From Yamagishiella unicocca (Eukaryota > Chlorophyta > Chlorophyceae > Chlamydomonadales > Volvocaceae): DNA of 64,000 nt. Made by a program: the position numbers and the translations under genes. The stretch lies in contig BDSL01000005.1 of NCBI GenBank assembly GCA_003116995.1, positions 744,001-808,000 on the forward strand, in the 5' to 3' direction. Numbering within the stretch: position 1 is the first letter of the stretch; each line of letters starts with the position of its first letter. The notes under the pieces were generated by a model. It saw nothing but the letters and a program-made list of their open reading frames with translations, was not told the origin of the DNA and ran no database searches. This document shows positions 21,080 to 33,004 of the stretch, piece by piece.

Positions 21080-21921
21080 GGCGCAGGCTGCAGGCAGAGA
21101 CGAATACCGGTAAACACAGCTGCAACCCGTTACCCACCTCCAGGCCTGCGGAGCTTGGCGCCTGCAAGGCTAAATCTGTGATCATAAGGCCCAGCCCAGA
21201 ATGGAGCCCCTCCTTATACTGCAGCGGGTAGTTTACGAAGCGATTTGCCTGCCAGGCCGCATGGATGGACAAGGGCAAGACGCAGGAGGGCCACGATGGG
21301 TGAGAGTGAAGCCAGTCCGAGAGTCGATAGAGGCGGCATCCAGGCCGAGAGTCGAGGAGGCAGCAGCAGCATCTGAGTTGCTTGCCGTTAGTTTTTGTCA
21401 CGAAGTGGTCGCCTGCTGGCGCAACTCCAACGAATCTGGCGCCAGTTTTCCGATTCAAGTCCCCGCGGCAATGGCAAGGCGTATGATTCATTCTCATGAA
21501 GCAACCAATCATTTTCACCAAGATGCTGCTAAATGGGCCTTTCGGCTACAGAGTTCGAACATGCTAGGTTTGTGAACAGGCAGACACCTGACCTCCCTTA
21601 CCAACTCCCGCCTTCCACACCCGTTGCTCTGGAACCACGCGAAACCAGCGGCATCTCGCCAACCCCTCGCACCTGGCGCCCAGCGGCTGTCACTCGCACC
21701 ACGCTTTCAACGTTGCAGCTGCCTGTGGCGGCTGCGAGGTCGCGATGGGTTCATGGGAGGAGGGCGTCGTTGATGACTCGACTTCATCACGGGGGGGCAG
21801 CACGATGTAGCGGAAGCCACGAAGAAGCACGGAGGCGGCTTAATGGCAAGGCTAATGAGACACCCATGAAACAGCACGAAATCATCAAGGGGGTTGTGCT
21901 GCTGGCTGATAAGGTTGCAGT

Positions 21922-22056
21922 GGTAATGCCATTGCAGGGCATGGTAATGCCATTGCAGGGCATGGTAATGCCATTGCAGGGCATGGAAATGCCGCAGGGC
22001 ATGGTAATGCCATCGCAGGGCATGGTAATGCCATCGCAGGGCATGGTAATGCCGCA
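21922..22056 (+). repeat. 21-bp tandem repeat, about six copies
   Basis: Units of ATGGTAATGCCATTGCAGGGC, some with CATCGCAGGGC and one shortened to 15 bp. The length is a multiple of three and one frame reads (MVMPLQG)n, so it could be coding or simply a minisatellite. No splice or domain evidence decides it. Confidence 0.85.
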
Positions 22057-25000
22057 GAGCTACGAGCCTACGACGGCACCCATTGCTGGACCCTGTAGCC
22101 AGCAGTGCACTCCAGCATCGATGGCCATAGGGACATGTCACCAGCAGCACCTGGAGGTGCAGTCTTCACATCGTAGCAGCACGCGCAGACCCCAACGAAC
22201 GCACCTACGCTGATGGAGAGGGCGCCTATCGTGCCAGACAGCATGTCGCAGCATTCTGTGTTCTGCGGGGAGTGAACATGGGGTGCAGCCCAGCAGGGTG
22301 GCAAATTGCAAGACGCGTGACACGCCAAATAAACGCTGCATTTGGGGACACTCTGAGCCACTTGGAGAGGAGGCCAACAGCACGCTTGGAGGGAATGTAG
22401 CTGTGCCGCAGTTCCCTGCTACCCCGCCGTGTCTGAAGTCACCCGACTGGGATGGCCTTAAAGCACTGAGTGCTCGGCTCATCCCTCCCTACCCAGACGG
22501 TGGCACTGCAGCCTCTACAAACTTTGTTCCATCCCACCGAATATGTCCTAGATGCGGCTTTGCCTGGACAATGGACCTGTCGCACTGGTTTTATATATGC
22601 GGGGGCTCAGCCTCATAACGCTGTGGCGCCGCGGGTGCAGCCAGCGGCTACCTACCCCTGTCCCTTGCGCTCCGCACAACGTCAGTAATAGCGCACCTTG
22701 CAAACTTTATGCTCCAACCGCATGCAGTAGGTGATGCTGACACGACGGTTGACCGTCCTGTTCAATTCCTGCAGTAGCGGCAATCACATCCGGCTGTAAT
22801 AAGTCTTTTTATATTTTTGCGTTTGTTTGCAGGAGGGTGATTCACGGGTCCTTACATGATGTTCAGGAGTTGGGACAGCTAACATGTGCCCAAACGCGAA
22901 TGTGTAAGTGTTGCATGGAGGGTACCCCTCCATAATGGTCAGAACGTGTAAAGTATGGTAAAATGGTACAAGCTGTGACACGGATGCCATGTTGCAAGTA
23001 ATGCTTCCTGTACCCCGGTTGCTTGCCCCTCGCGGTCACCCACCACAAGCGTCCACGGGCTTTCTGCGCAGGCTCGGCTGCACAAGTCCTGGTATGGGAA
23101 AGTGTCCTCGACTTGGAGGAGCTCGCGGCCACCATTGTTTCTGCACGCGCCCATGTAGGGGAGTTGGGATGTGTTATACATCACAAGGGAGGAAAAATGA
23201 GGGAGAGAGGAGCTCTTGTGGCGGCCTTGGAGGCACGGCGTATCATGGATCGCGTGCGTGGATAGCCACGCCCGCCCCAGCCACCCGGGCTTCCAAACCG
23301 TTGAGAGGCAGGTGCCATTTTGTTTTTGTTGTAACGGTTACGGTAAAGGTGCAATGGTAAAGGTGCAACGGTAAAGGTGCAATGCAAAGCTGGGTGCCGC
23401 CTTCTATGGGGGAGCTAGCAAATGCAGGCGTTGCACGGCCAGGCAGACCAGAACCCAGAAGGTAAAGCGAGCAGAGGCTTGGCCGGCACAGAGTTCTCCT
23501 TGAAGTGAGCCCACCGGCTTCTGCGCCATACGCTTCGTTTCGCGTTCAGCAGACGCCTTTGGATCTTCTCAGTTCTGTTGCAACATCATCCAGTCGCCAG
23601 GTGCAAACAAACTGCAAACGTATACCATCACCAGCAGCATTGCTGGGCGCCTAATCAAGACGCCAAGGGTGCGCGCCAACGACTTACGGCTAATTTCATG
23701 CGGTGTATTGGTGCCAAATACCCGCCCCTACGCCACGTTCGCAGGGAGCTAATGCAGATGCCATTACAATATATACGACGAGCCATGACCTTTTGATGCG
23801 GTTAATAGGACGGTCAACTATAACGGCATACCGTGACATCTTGAGAAACATCGTTCGCGTTGGTGTGAAGTAGTACATTGTTGGGTGGTCATGATGCGTC
23901 TCTTTGGACTTTTCCTTAGATATCAGTCGCCTGACACGGTGTTTAAAGCTGGCCCGGTCAATAGATGTGCACTCCATACCATTTGCACCAGGGGTTCCTG
24001 TGCTCCTTATTAATTTGCTTAGCGACGAGTGGGCCAATCATACCGCCACCACCAATCCACGGCTTAATGATGGAGAGGAGTACCACTGTGTCGCTACGAG
24101 CATAGGATGGGCGCCCCCAACATAGGGCTGGGGCCATAGCGCTCGTTTTTCCCGGCGCTAAATCAAGTTGAGGATTACTTAGGTGTCGTCTATGCTCCTG
24201 ACCCCTTGAGGATTACTCTCCAGCAGGTGGAGATAGGTACGAACATGGATGATACGTGTATGCCAAGCTGGCTGGATAGAAGGTGAACATGACATCGATC
24301 TTGAATGCGATGCGTATCCGGTCATCCGCAACATCCATGAATTAGCAGTCGGCAGAAGAATGATCCCTAAATGCCAGCCGGTAGAAGTATGAAGATCTGT
24401 ATGGCCAAACCAAGATCCGCACTTTGCGGGCTTTCCTTTTCGACGTTCATGAAGGCTAGAAAACAGTGTGTCCTGGACCTCACGGCTGGTGAGGACAACC
24501 GCCCTTAACTATTGAGTAACTACTAACTAATCCGAGCCTTCTCGGAGGCGTTGACCACACGGTCAACGCCGCTGCGATCGGCAACTTTCTGTCTTACCTT
24601 GCTTGCGAATGCTCTTGGACAGTCTCCCATCGCAAAGTCCGTCCGGGCGTCGCGCGACCTAAAGGCGATACCAGGAGCAGCGATCATAGGCGCATGTAAA
24701 CTGGGGGAGGGGCCTGATAGCTTGTGTGGAAACCCAACGGGGGTTTCCAAATCAATGGGAGCCGCAGGGGGATAGCTGGCCCGGTAGCAGTTGCACACCT
24801 GCTTCTTGGGCCTTCACCGGCTGCCCGAGCAGTAGGACCTCGAGTACTACTACCAGAAGCACTCCCACTACTGCGTTGGCGTAAGATGTGCCGGCATGAC
24901 TGCCGCGGCGGGTGCTGACGGAAGCACCCGCTGGAAGCAGCTTTGGGGCTCTGAAGGTGCCCCCCTGCGCCACCATGCACGGCTGCTTCTAGTCTCCGAA

Positions 25001-28000
25001 CGAACTACTATAGTTGCGTCCGTTAGCACGGCAGCGGCGGTGAACGCGGAATCCGCGGAGCTGGGGGTCGATGTGTAAGTCGAGCACGGTCTAGAGCCGA
25101 AGAGCCCACAGTCGTTGACACGGTAAACTTGCTTCGCATGAACTGTGCTCCAGCGAGACGAGCAACAGTCCAGCCTGGCCGAGAGTCGGTGCGTCGGCAG
25201 GCAGGAATAGGTCCGCCAACCCACGCCCTGGGGCAATTCATGGGTTAAGATGCGTCACAATTAGCTGATGTTGACACCAATCGATTTGGGTGCGTGCAAA
25301 TGTGGGATAGCCATACGGCTGGATGTGTGCCAGTTGCCACTAATCGCCCGGCGATGAAATGTTTGAGCCTGGGGCTTCCCCCTATTCCTTTAGTTTCTAT
25401 CATCGCAGCTTGGAACACTCGGTGACTGGGCTCGCAGGGCAAGCGCAGCGATACGATCCACTGCGCCGAACTACCGCATCGGCATCGGCGCTCCATTTGT
25501 GCACAGATGTTATCAATAGGAACACAACGCTTTGTGGACCGTATGGCGTAGAATTGTCAAGCCCATACAAGACTTGTTACCATCGCCCACCAAGTTTCGA
25601 CGCAAACTCACCACTCTGCAGCTCCTCCAAGTGTTTTATATTAGTAACACCGGTATAGTAACGTTCTGGATACTTATATCCTGTCGATAGCTCAAGGCGC
25701 ATGACTTGACATTTGACTCTGGCGACGTAAGGATAATGTTCTCGCTAGTACTAGACTACAAGCTATAGTCGTACTGATACTTGCTTACCTATCCTATCGC
25801 ATACTGGTGCACTCGCGTGTTCGCGGTCGTCTTACCCCATTTGATTGCTTTCAGGTGGCCGCCCGCCGTACGGGGGCCGTGCGACGCTGAAGCCGCAAGT
25901 GCGATCGCTTACACCTAGCTTCATAAGATTCGTAAAAAATAGCATGAAATGATGTCAGGCAGGGCTTAAACGTGGCGCCGCACGCGTTGTGATGGATACT
26001 GCTGCTGCTGATGCTGAACCATAGAAGCTGGAGACGTGCAGCAGTCTCACTGCGTGCCTGGAACACAAATATGTACCAATAATATGTAAATTTTTTGTAT
26101 TAGTGCTCTTTGCACCTCACACTTGGTGAAGTACCTGGCCTGCGGCGGAGAGCGGGTTTCTCCTTTGCTGGGACACCAAATCAGTAGGCACGTGGGTTAC
26201 AAATATAAGTTGTAGGTTGGCTATTGTGTTTAATGCTACATTTCATTCCATCCTTGGGTGCAGGCGTGCTGTATCGTGACTCACGAGGGCCATCCCGAGC
26301 AGTTTTGAACGGCTCTGCAGGGCTCTGGTATGCAGCCACGACCGTGCAGTACAGCGAACGGGTGGCCATTCCTAATTCATTCGAAGCTGTTACAGTATTA
26401 CTGAATTCAGTAAGCAAGGGCATCGCCGAGCAGCGGTGGCTGGTTCGTGAAAGCCCACCATGTCTGCAGTGTCGCATCTGCCAGTCTCGTAACAGGACAA
26501 AATACTCCGCCACATTTCATGTGCCCATGCCGAGCATATGCACTGTTCTCACTTGTCAGATCGTATGGGTGCTGCTGTACGGATGGAAGCCATACTCTAT
26601 GAATACCCTGCGCCTTTCAAAGTACTTCCTGGTACTTCGCATAAAATGTTTGCCAGTCCTTTTGAATGACGCTACGTAGGTCGATATCCTAGCGTGACCG
26701 CCTAGGTTGGGACGAGAGCATGATTGCTCTAGTCATGATGTCCGGCCGTCGCCGAACATCACTGGTAAATGGCTGTACGCCTTTCAACGATTGGATGAAA
26801 GGGCCATTGGAATACGAGTAGCCACACTTAGCCACCGTCGTACGGCTACCACGGGACGCTGAAGCGTCTTCTAATATATCCCCGCACTCGGCACCCGAGT
26901 TTCATGGAGTGTCCTGTGCATGAGCCTCTCAGACGGGCTGTAGATTTTCCTATAGGACAGGATATGCAAATGGTGATGACTACGTGGGATCAGGTGAAAC
27001 TGGGCAACCTTTTGGCTTAGATTCAGAGAGCGCGAACAGAGTCACTACGGGAATAAATTCGACTTGCTATTAGATGTGCGCCCTTTGACGGAAGTCCGTT
27101 ATGGGGGGAGCTACTGGCGCGAGCCAGTACGACATGTAACGTAACCTAATCTAACCTACTCGCTGAAGCGACAACCGGGAAGGTGATTAATTCATTCTGC
27201 AGAGCTTAGAGCGAGCAGCACTGCGCGCAGCAGTTTGCACTGCCCCCGATGCTACTGTATATATGCTATGCGGGGCGTTTCGGGGGACTTCTAAATTTTC
27301 GGGCATGGCGATTGACCTCCATGAAGTTCATGCCTGACTATAAATAGTCAAGGCTGCATCCTATCGGTAAGTATCATTACCACCTCACTACCGAGCAACA
27401 GCGGCCTGTCACCGCCACCCCGTCGGCCACCTCACGAGGACGTTCGTCTATGGATACGCTCTTTGGCTCAGGAACACTTAACGATTCCATATGCTTAGGA
27501 CAGGAGCGCCCTTCGATTCCTAGGCGTGTTGACGCTGCCTCGAGCGAGCAGCGAGCTACAACAGGTTACAACTTACAAGCTGGTGCTTGCACGGTCCAGA
27601 CACGAACCACGAAAAAAGGCAGGCCCAGACCAAAGGAAATTGGGAACTTGAAGAAAACAAGTTCAAAGTATATAAGGCGAAATACTTTTGCAAGTATGAC
27701 ACGTGCCAAAGCTTAAGGTTACACTTAAGTGGCATGCCTTTTGGACCTTCCAGCCGGGGCCGCGGGGTACGTTTAGGGCTCCCTACACGAAACGGGCCCA
27801 GACCCGGGGCGCGAAGGGTATCATGTCAAAACGCGCAAAGTGCTTGATTTATCGGTCTACCAGTTTCGGATGGAGACGCTGGCCACCCGTGAATGCTTAG
27901 GGAGCCTGCGCCCGCGCCAATCGTGGCATTCCTTCAGTACGGCACCAACAATAACGCAATCAACATACACTGTCTGAGGCTACTGATGGAAGCCGACTGG

Positions 28001-28704
28001 GCACTGGGGCCAGCCGAGCTGCAGACGCTCTATCGTGCATTCGACCAAATTTGAAGGGCTCCCAGCCCAATACGCAAAGTAATTCACTGTCGCTTTCTGG
28101 GCATTGTCGGCGGCGGGGCGTCTTCTTATGCTGCTTGCCCCGGAACCTGGGGGCACAACCCAACCTGAATGAAACCCAACTTACGCCTCAGCTGGCGTAC
28201 CCACCAAAACGCACACACGCACAAACGAACTCACTGTAACAGTTACTACTACGACGGGGGGGGGGCATGTCTTCCCACCTACCAACCAACCGTACTAATG
28301 GGATTCAACTGTTCGGACGTACCGCAGGTCATATTTTCCTAGAGCCTGCCGGTGAAGTCGACCTCTGCTTGTCGGTGGTATTGTTTACCATTGGTTATGT
28401 ACTTGTGCCGTTTAACCGGCTTGCCTAACACCACAGACAGGGGTTGTCGTGGCCTAGAGGGCAAGAATAGCTCCAAGAGTGAAGGCAGAATGCCGAACTA
28501 TTGAGCAAGCAACGATCAAGTACAAAACACACCCGGTGACCCGGTCAATGAGGCAAGCCGTACAGCTGCCGTACATACTAACTTAGAAGCTGTAGTCGCT
28601 TCTCTCCTGCCGCTCCTAAATACAATTCTCCCATTTCAGTTTGGGCGTCGACCCATTCACGGTGTCGGCCCATTCAGGGTGTAGGATTTTTCTGGGACTT
28701 CAGG

Positions 28705-29010
28705 GAGAAAGTCCCTGTAACCTTTCCATACCAAAGAGCGCGAAACAAGCTTTCCAGTGGGTCCCTGTAATACTGCCCCCTTCCCAAAAAGGACGGGGGG
28801 GAAATGGACTTTGAGTCCCTGTAACCATGCCGCAGGGTCGATTCACTGTTGCAATAGTAATTGCTACAGTGGGCTCCAAGCCATATGGCAGAGCCATCGG
28901 GCGCATCGGCCGACACTGCAGGAAGAAGAACAAACCAGTCGACCGTGACACGGCAAATCGGTTGTATTGCCGACGCATGCTCTTGTCTGTCCGGGTTTTG
29001 TGCAGGAGGC
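28705..29010 (-). mobile_element. Second copy of the 6117-type repeat, with GTCCCTGTAA repeats
   Basis: Read on the minus strand, about 28990-28835 matches 6060-6200: GGTCGACTGGTTTGTTCTTC, TTCCTGC, GTGTC, GATG, GCTTGGAGCCCACTGTA and ATTACTA. Next to it GTCCCTGTAA occurs three times (about 28711, 28763 and 28816). The copy is diverged and has no coding frame. It is probably a decayed non-autonomous element. Confidence 0.5.
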
Positions 29011-29819
29011 CCATCAGCGCAACCTCCCCCTGTGTGGGGTGTGCTGCTTTCTAGCTAGGACAGGAACGGCGTGGAACCAAGAGCGATTACACGTGTGCCC
29101 GCTCGCCCGCTCGCCGCTCGTTCGCCTGCCCAACCGCATTAATGGTTGCTATGATCGTGTTTAATGCTCGGGTCCACAGTAATGTGACCCTCTCGTTACT
29201 CCCGGGGGCTCGTTGGGCTCTTGCCCACGAGCGGTTGCCTTCTTTATCCCTCCCTGTCCCTGTAAGGCGCTAAGGTGCTCCTGCAAGTTAAACCCGCTCC
29301 CATTAGGCCCCGAGGGCACGCCTGCGAATTAAGCCCAGAGACTAGCCCAGCTCCGGTTGGGACTAAAGGACATGCCTGCGGAGTATTTTCGCTCGCGTGT
29401 ACGGAATGCGACCCGGATGCCCTTAATTTGAGGGGGTTTAAGGTGTATTTCTCTCTTAGGAAGAAGGCGGAAACGCACGTGCTCAGCACATCCACAACTG
29501 TTTACGCTAGACTGAGGTTCATTGCATCGTGAAGCCTGGAACGAGATGTGCGGACCACCTTTTTGTTGGCATGGACGAAGCGTGTCAAGGGCTGTAAGGC
29601 GTAACGCGTCAAGGCTTAAGCCCCAACTTTCATAAAGGAACTTTTTAGGGGCGTCACTATATTGGCAGTAAAGACAGCGCGGAACTAGGGCTCCCTAGGC
29701 GCTGCTAAAGAGAGTAAAGACCACCTGATTCTAAACCTCGCAGGCCTAAGAAAATGCGCCATTATAAAGACGAGTAAGATATATGCCTGACACATTTTGG
29801 TTTCATGCCGGGAAAACTT

Positions 29820-29974
29820 GTACCGGATGTCGGAGCAAGTCGTCGCCGTCCTATGCGTACCGGCAGGGCGGACCTAATCGTGATCGAGATAGGACGGCAG
29901 ATGCTGCTGCTCATATATAAACCGTTTGCTTGCACTCTTATAGCTATCGAACGCTAACAGTGTATAGATTGTAC
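29820..29974 (+). promoter_or_regulatory. Promoter region of the CRD1-type gene: TATA box and GTAC motifs
   Basis: TATATAA at 29914-29920 lies about 225 bases before the start codon. GTAC tetranucleotides occur at 29820, 29857 and 29971, the first two 57-94 bases upstream of the TATA box. GTAC is the core of copper-response elements bound by CRR1 in Chlamydomonas, where CRD1 is induced by copper or oxygen deficiency. Three GTAC in about 150 bases is suggestive, but the motif is short enough to occur by chance. Confidence 0.45.
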
Positions 29975-30144
29975 ACTGTCGGGTGCCAGCTTCCTTTCGG
30001 AGCAGCAATTTCGTGATTTCCTTGGCCAAGATCTGCGTTTAGGTCATCCAAGCCAAGCATATTTGTGTGCCAATTTCGATACTTATTACCTTCTGCCTGC
30101 ACAGCATTTTTTCCGTCTAGGGTAATCTTGTAAACGGTCTCGTA

Positions 30145-33004
30145 ATGGCTCTGCAAATGACGCTGAAGCAGCAGCGGGCCAGCGGCCGCACCCACGCCAG
30201 GCAGCCTTTCCGGTGAGATATCTTTTCGATGTGCATTAGCGGCAAGTATGAGTTTTGCCAACAGGATACGGCGTTGCCGCCGAGAATCGCATAGCCGTCG
30301 TTAGAATCAGAGTCCGACACCCTCATCGGATGTGTGAATGGCGCTGCTTTTTACCCAAGTGTTTGCCCTCGCCCTGCAGCGCTGCGCCTTCCGTCGGCCG
30401 TCCCCGGCGTTGCGCCGTTCAGGTGCAGGCGACGGCCGCTCCGAGCGATCTTAACTCAGGACTTGGCTTCCAGACCATGCGTGATGGCGTCAAGGTGGCT
30501 GCGAAGGAGTCTCTTCTTACCCCTCGCTTCTACACCACAGGTGCGGGTGGGCAAGGCCGTGTGGCTGCTACCGCTGTTTGCAAGCGCTGACCGGTGGCAG
30601 TTGCAATCACGCAGACTTCGCGGAGATGGAGGAGCTCTTCAGCCAGGAGATAAATCCCAATCTGGACATGGGGGAGCTGAACGCGTGCTTGCAGGAGTTC
30701 CGTAACGACTACAACAAGTGCCACTTCGTGCGCAACGAAACCTTCAAGGTGAGGGATTCCCATCATGTCGGCCGATGTGTACATCTTGCTGTTCATATTA
30801 CATACGCATTTGCGCAGGCTGCGTGCTGACCTTGCTGTGGAGTTGTTTTGACGGTAGTCCCATTTCGACATATATGGTCTGCGTACAGGTCGCTGCCGAC
30901 AAGGTGACCGGCGAGACGCGGCGCATCTTCATCGAATTCCTGGAGCGCTCATGCACGGCAGAGTTCTCCGGTTTCTTGCTGTACAAGGAGCTGGCTCGCC
31001 GCATGAAGGCATCCAGCCCCGCCGTCGCTGAGATGTGAGTGTTTTTGCCAGGATATCGTGATTCTTCAAATCTAAATTGGTTGATGCTTTCAATTCGGAG
31101 GGGCTGCCGTACCTCTCCCCTCCGGGTCACTTGGCAATCAATCATTGTACTTGTGCTGTATTTGCGCCCACTGCGCATTTAGATGTGCAGCGGCACCACT
31201 CATGGGGTTTTGCGCCTTCTCAGGTTCCTGCTGATGAGCCGTGATGAAGCCCGCCACGCGGGGTTCATCAACAAGGCCTTGTCGGACTTCAACCTTGCGC
31301 TCGATTTGGGCTTCCTTACGAAGAACCGCACCTACACGTACTTCAAGCCGAAGTTCATCATCTATGCCACCTTCTTGTCGGAGAAGATTGGTTACTGGAG
31401 GTGCGTAGTACGGTCGGGTCAGCATTTGGGTGGAATCTTCCGAAGGACCGTCGGCCACTTCAGACGACGGTTGCGTTGGCTGATTCGGCATCGAATCTTT
31501 CTTCATCACTTCCACTTCAACCGAACGTAGGTACATCTCCATCTACCGCCACCTGCAGCGCAACCCCGATAACCAGCTGTACCCGCTGTTCGAGTACTTT
31601 GAGAACTGGTGCCAGGTGGGTGTGGGTCTTCACAGCGCGTGGGCTTTGCGATCTCGGGAAAGGTTGCTGGTACGCTCACCATGGACTGTTGGGTTTCGTT
31701 GGGATTGCTAACTACCGTTTACTGGAACCGATTCAGCTTTGGTGAGAAAGCACAACGCATCTCTAAAGCACAACGCATCTCTAAACGGGGTGTCGCTTTG
31801 CGAATACGCCCTCCTGCCTAAAAAACACTTGGGGTAAAGACCATGTGCACCGCCCATAAAAGCTGGGAAACCCGAAATGTGTATTCGTTGCATTAAGGAA
31901 TCCAATATCCATATACCACCGTTATAAATGTAGGACGAGAACCGCCATGGCGATTTCCTGGCGGCATGCCTAAAGGCGCGGCCGGAGTTGTTGAACACCT
32001 TCGAGGCCAAGCTCTGGAGCAAGTGAGTCGGCATGATGTGATCTGACTGGTGCTCGGATTGCCTGTCAGGGACCATCGAACAGCACGTGGAGGTTGGGTT
32101 GCGGTGATGCTAAAAGTATTTGTAACGTCAGTGGCACCAGGGCCATGATGATCGTGAGAGGGGGGGCGCGTGGGCTCTGCGCTGAAAGGCACACGATAAT
32201 GCCGCTGATCGTTCTCGACACGTGATCCCGTCTATGCAGCCTCTATTTGGGTAACTTAATCCTAACTCCCGACTGCCTTGGATTTCTCCCCCCAGGTTTT
32301 TCTGCTTGTCCGTGTACGTCACGATGTACCTGAATGACCACCAGCGCACAGCCTTCTACGAATCGCTGGGCCTCAACACCCGCGAGTTCAACCAGCACGG
32401 TAAGGGCACGGTTTTTTGCAAAGTTTTGGCTGGAGGCAAACAGGTAATGCAAAAACTACATAGTGATGTACAGTAATAATCTTGCCATGAAAACCGCCAC
32501 CGCAGTGATAATCGAGACCAACAAGTCGACGGAGCGCTTGTTTCCCGTCGTGCCTGACGTCGAGGACCCTGCGTTCTTTGAGCTCCTAAACAAACTGGTG
32601 GACGTGAACGTCAAGCTCATTAAGGTGGACTCTGACCAAAACACCCCGAGCTTCGTGAAGGCGCTTCAGAAGCTTCCGCTGCAGGTAAGGAGATAATTTT
32701 TGACTTGTTGTAATAGTTGGTAGTACAAGATCTGCTAGCCCCTGCCGGACACGTCTCTGTGCTTGTTTGTGACGCTTATGCCTTTTTGACTGCTATCTTT
32801 GGTCAGCTTCCTGCAGATCGCCTCCTGCCAGTGTCCCTACTAAGAATTCGGCGCTAAATATCTGATTCGAACCTTGTGCAAACCACGTCTTGTGTACAGG
32901 AGCGCTTTGCGTCGCTGCTGATCCGCGTGCTCTTCTGCAAGGACAAGCAGGTCGGCAGCATGGACATTGCGGGCTCGGCAGCTGCAGAGCAGCTGGCCTT
33001 CTAA
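30145..33004 (+). CDS. CRD1: Mg-protoporphyrin IX monomethyl ester oxidative cyclase
   Basis: Predicted 415-residue plastid di-iron enzyme (AcsF/CHL27/CRD1/CTH1 family). It makes the fifth ring of protochlorophyllide from Mg-protoporphyrin monomethyl ester using O2. Exons: 30145-30212, 30380-30540, 30615-30748, 30889-31034, 31224-31400, 31531-31615, 31934-32022, 32296-32399, 32506-32684, 32900-33004. Every phase agrees. Residues 1 to about 40 ([20 protein letters not shown]) are a typical algal transit peptide. Family landmarks are [30 protein letters not shown] (ligand Glu145), [11 protein letters not shown] (Glu178, His181), [34 protein letters not shown] (Glu259, His262) and [14 protein letters not shown]. 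Chlamydomonas has two such paralogues, CRD1 and CTH1, with reciprocal copper responses. Which one this is cannot be told from the protein here, so the symbol names the family. Confidence 0.96.
31744..31784. repeat. Two-copy 20-bp direct repeat in intron 6 of the CRD1-type gene
   Basis: AAAGCACAACGCATCTCT occurs twice head-to-tail inside intron 31616-31933. No function is apparent. Confidence 0.8.

Larger units (their letters stand above)
21080..29800. other. Long gene-poor region
   Basis: About 8.7 kb of mixed, often A+T-richer sequence with no recognisable gene. Upstream of the proline-rich protein (21080-21520) may be its promoter or first exon. Open frames worth naming but unassigned: 21533-22213 (+, carries the 21-bp repeat); 22068-22361 (-, with a hydrophobic segment MLSGTIGALSISVGAFVGV); 26224-26679 (+, 151 codons); and 29275-29532 (+, with a repeated PAP-GHAC motif). 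Short tandem repeats GGTAAAGGTGCAA lie at 23340-23385. None has a supporting motif, splice partner or start context. Confidence 0.45.

Noticed and set aside
32864..32880. GATTCGAACC, resembling an inverted tRNA T-loop
   Set aside because: No flanking T-stem, anticodon arm or acceptor stem is present. It lies inside an intron of the chlorophyll cyclase gene.
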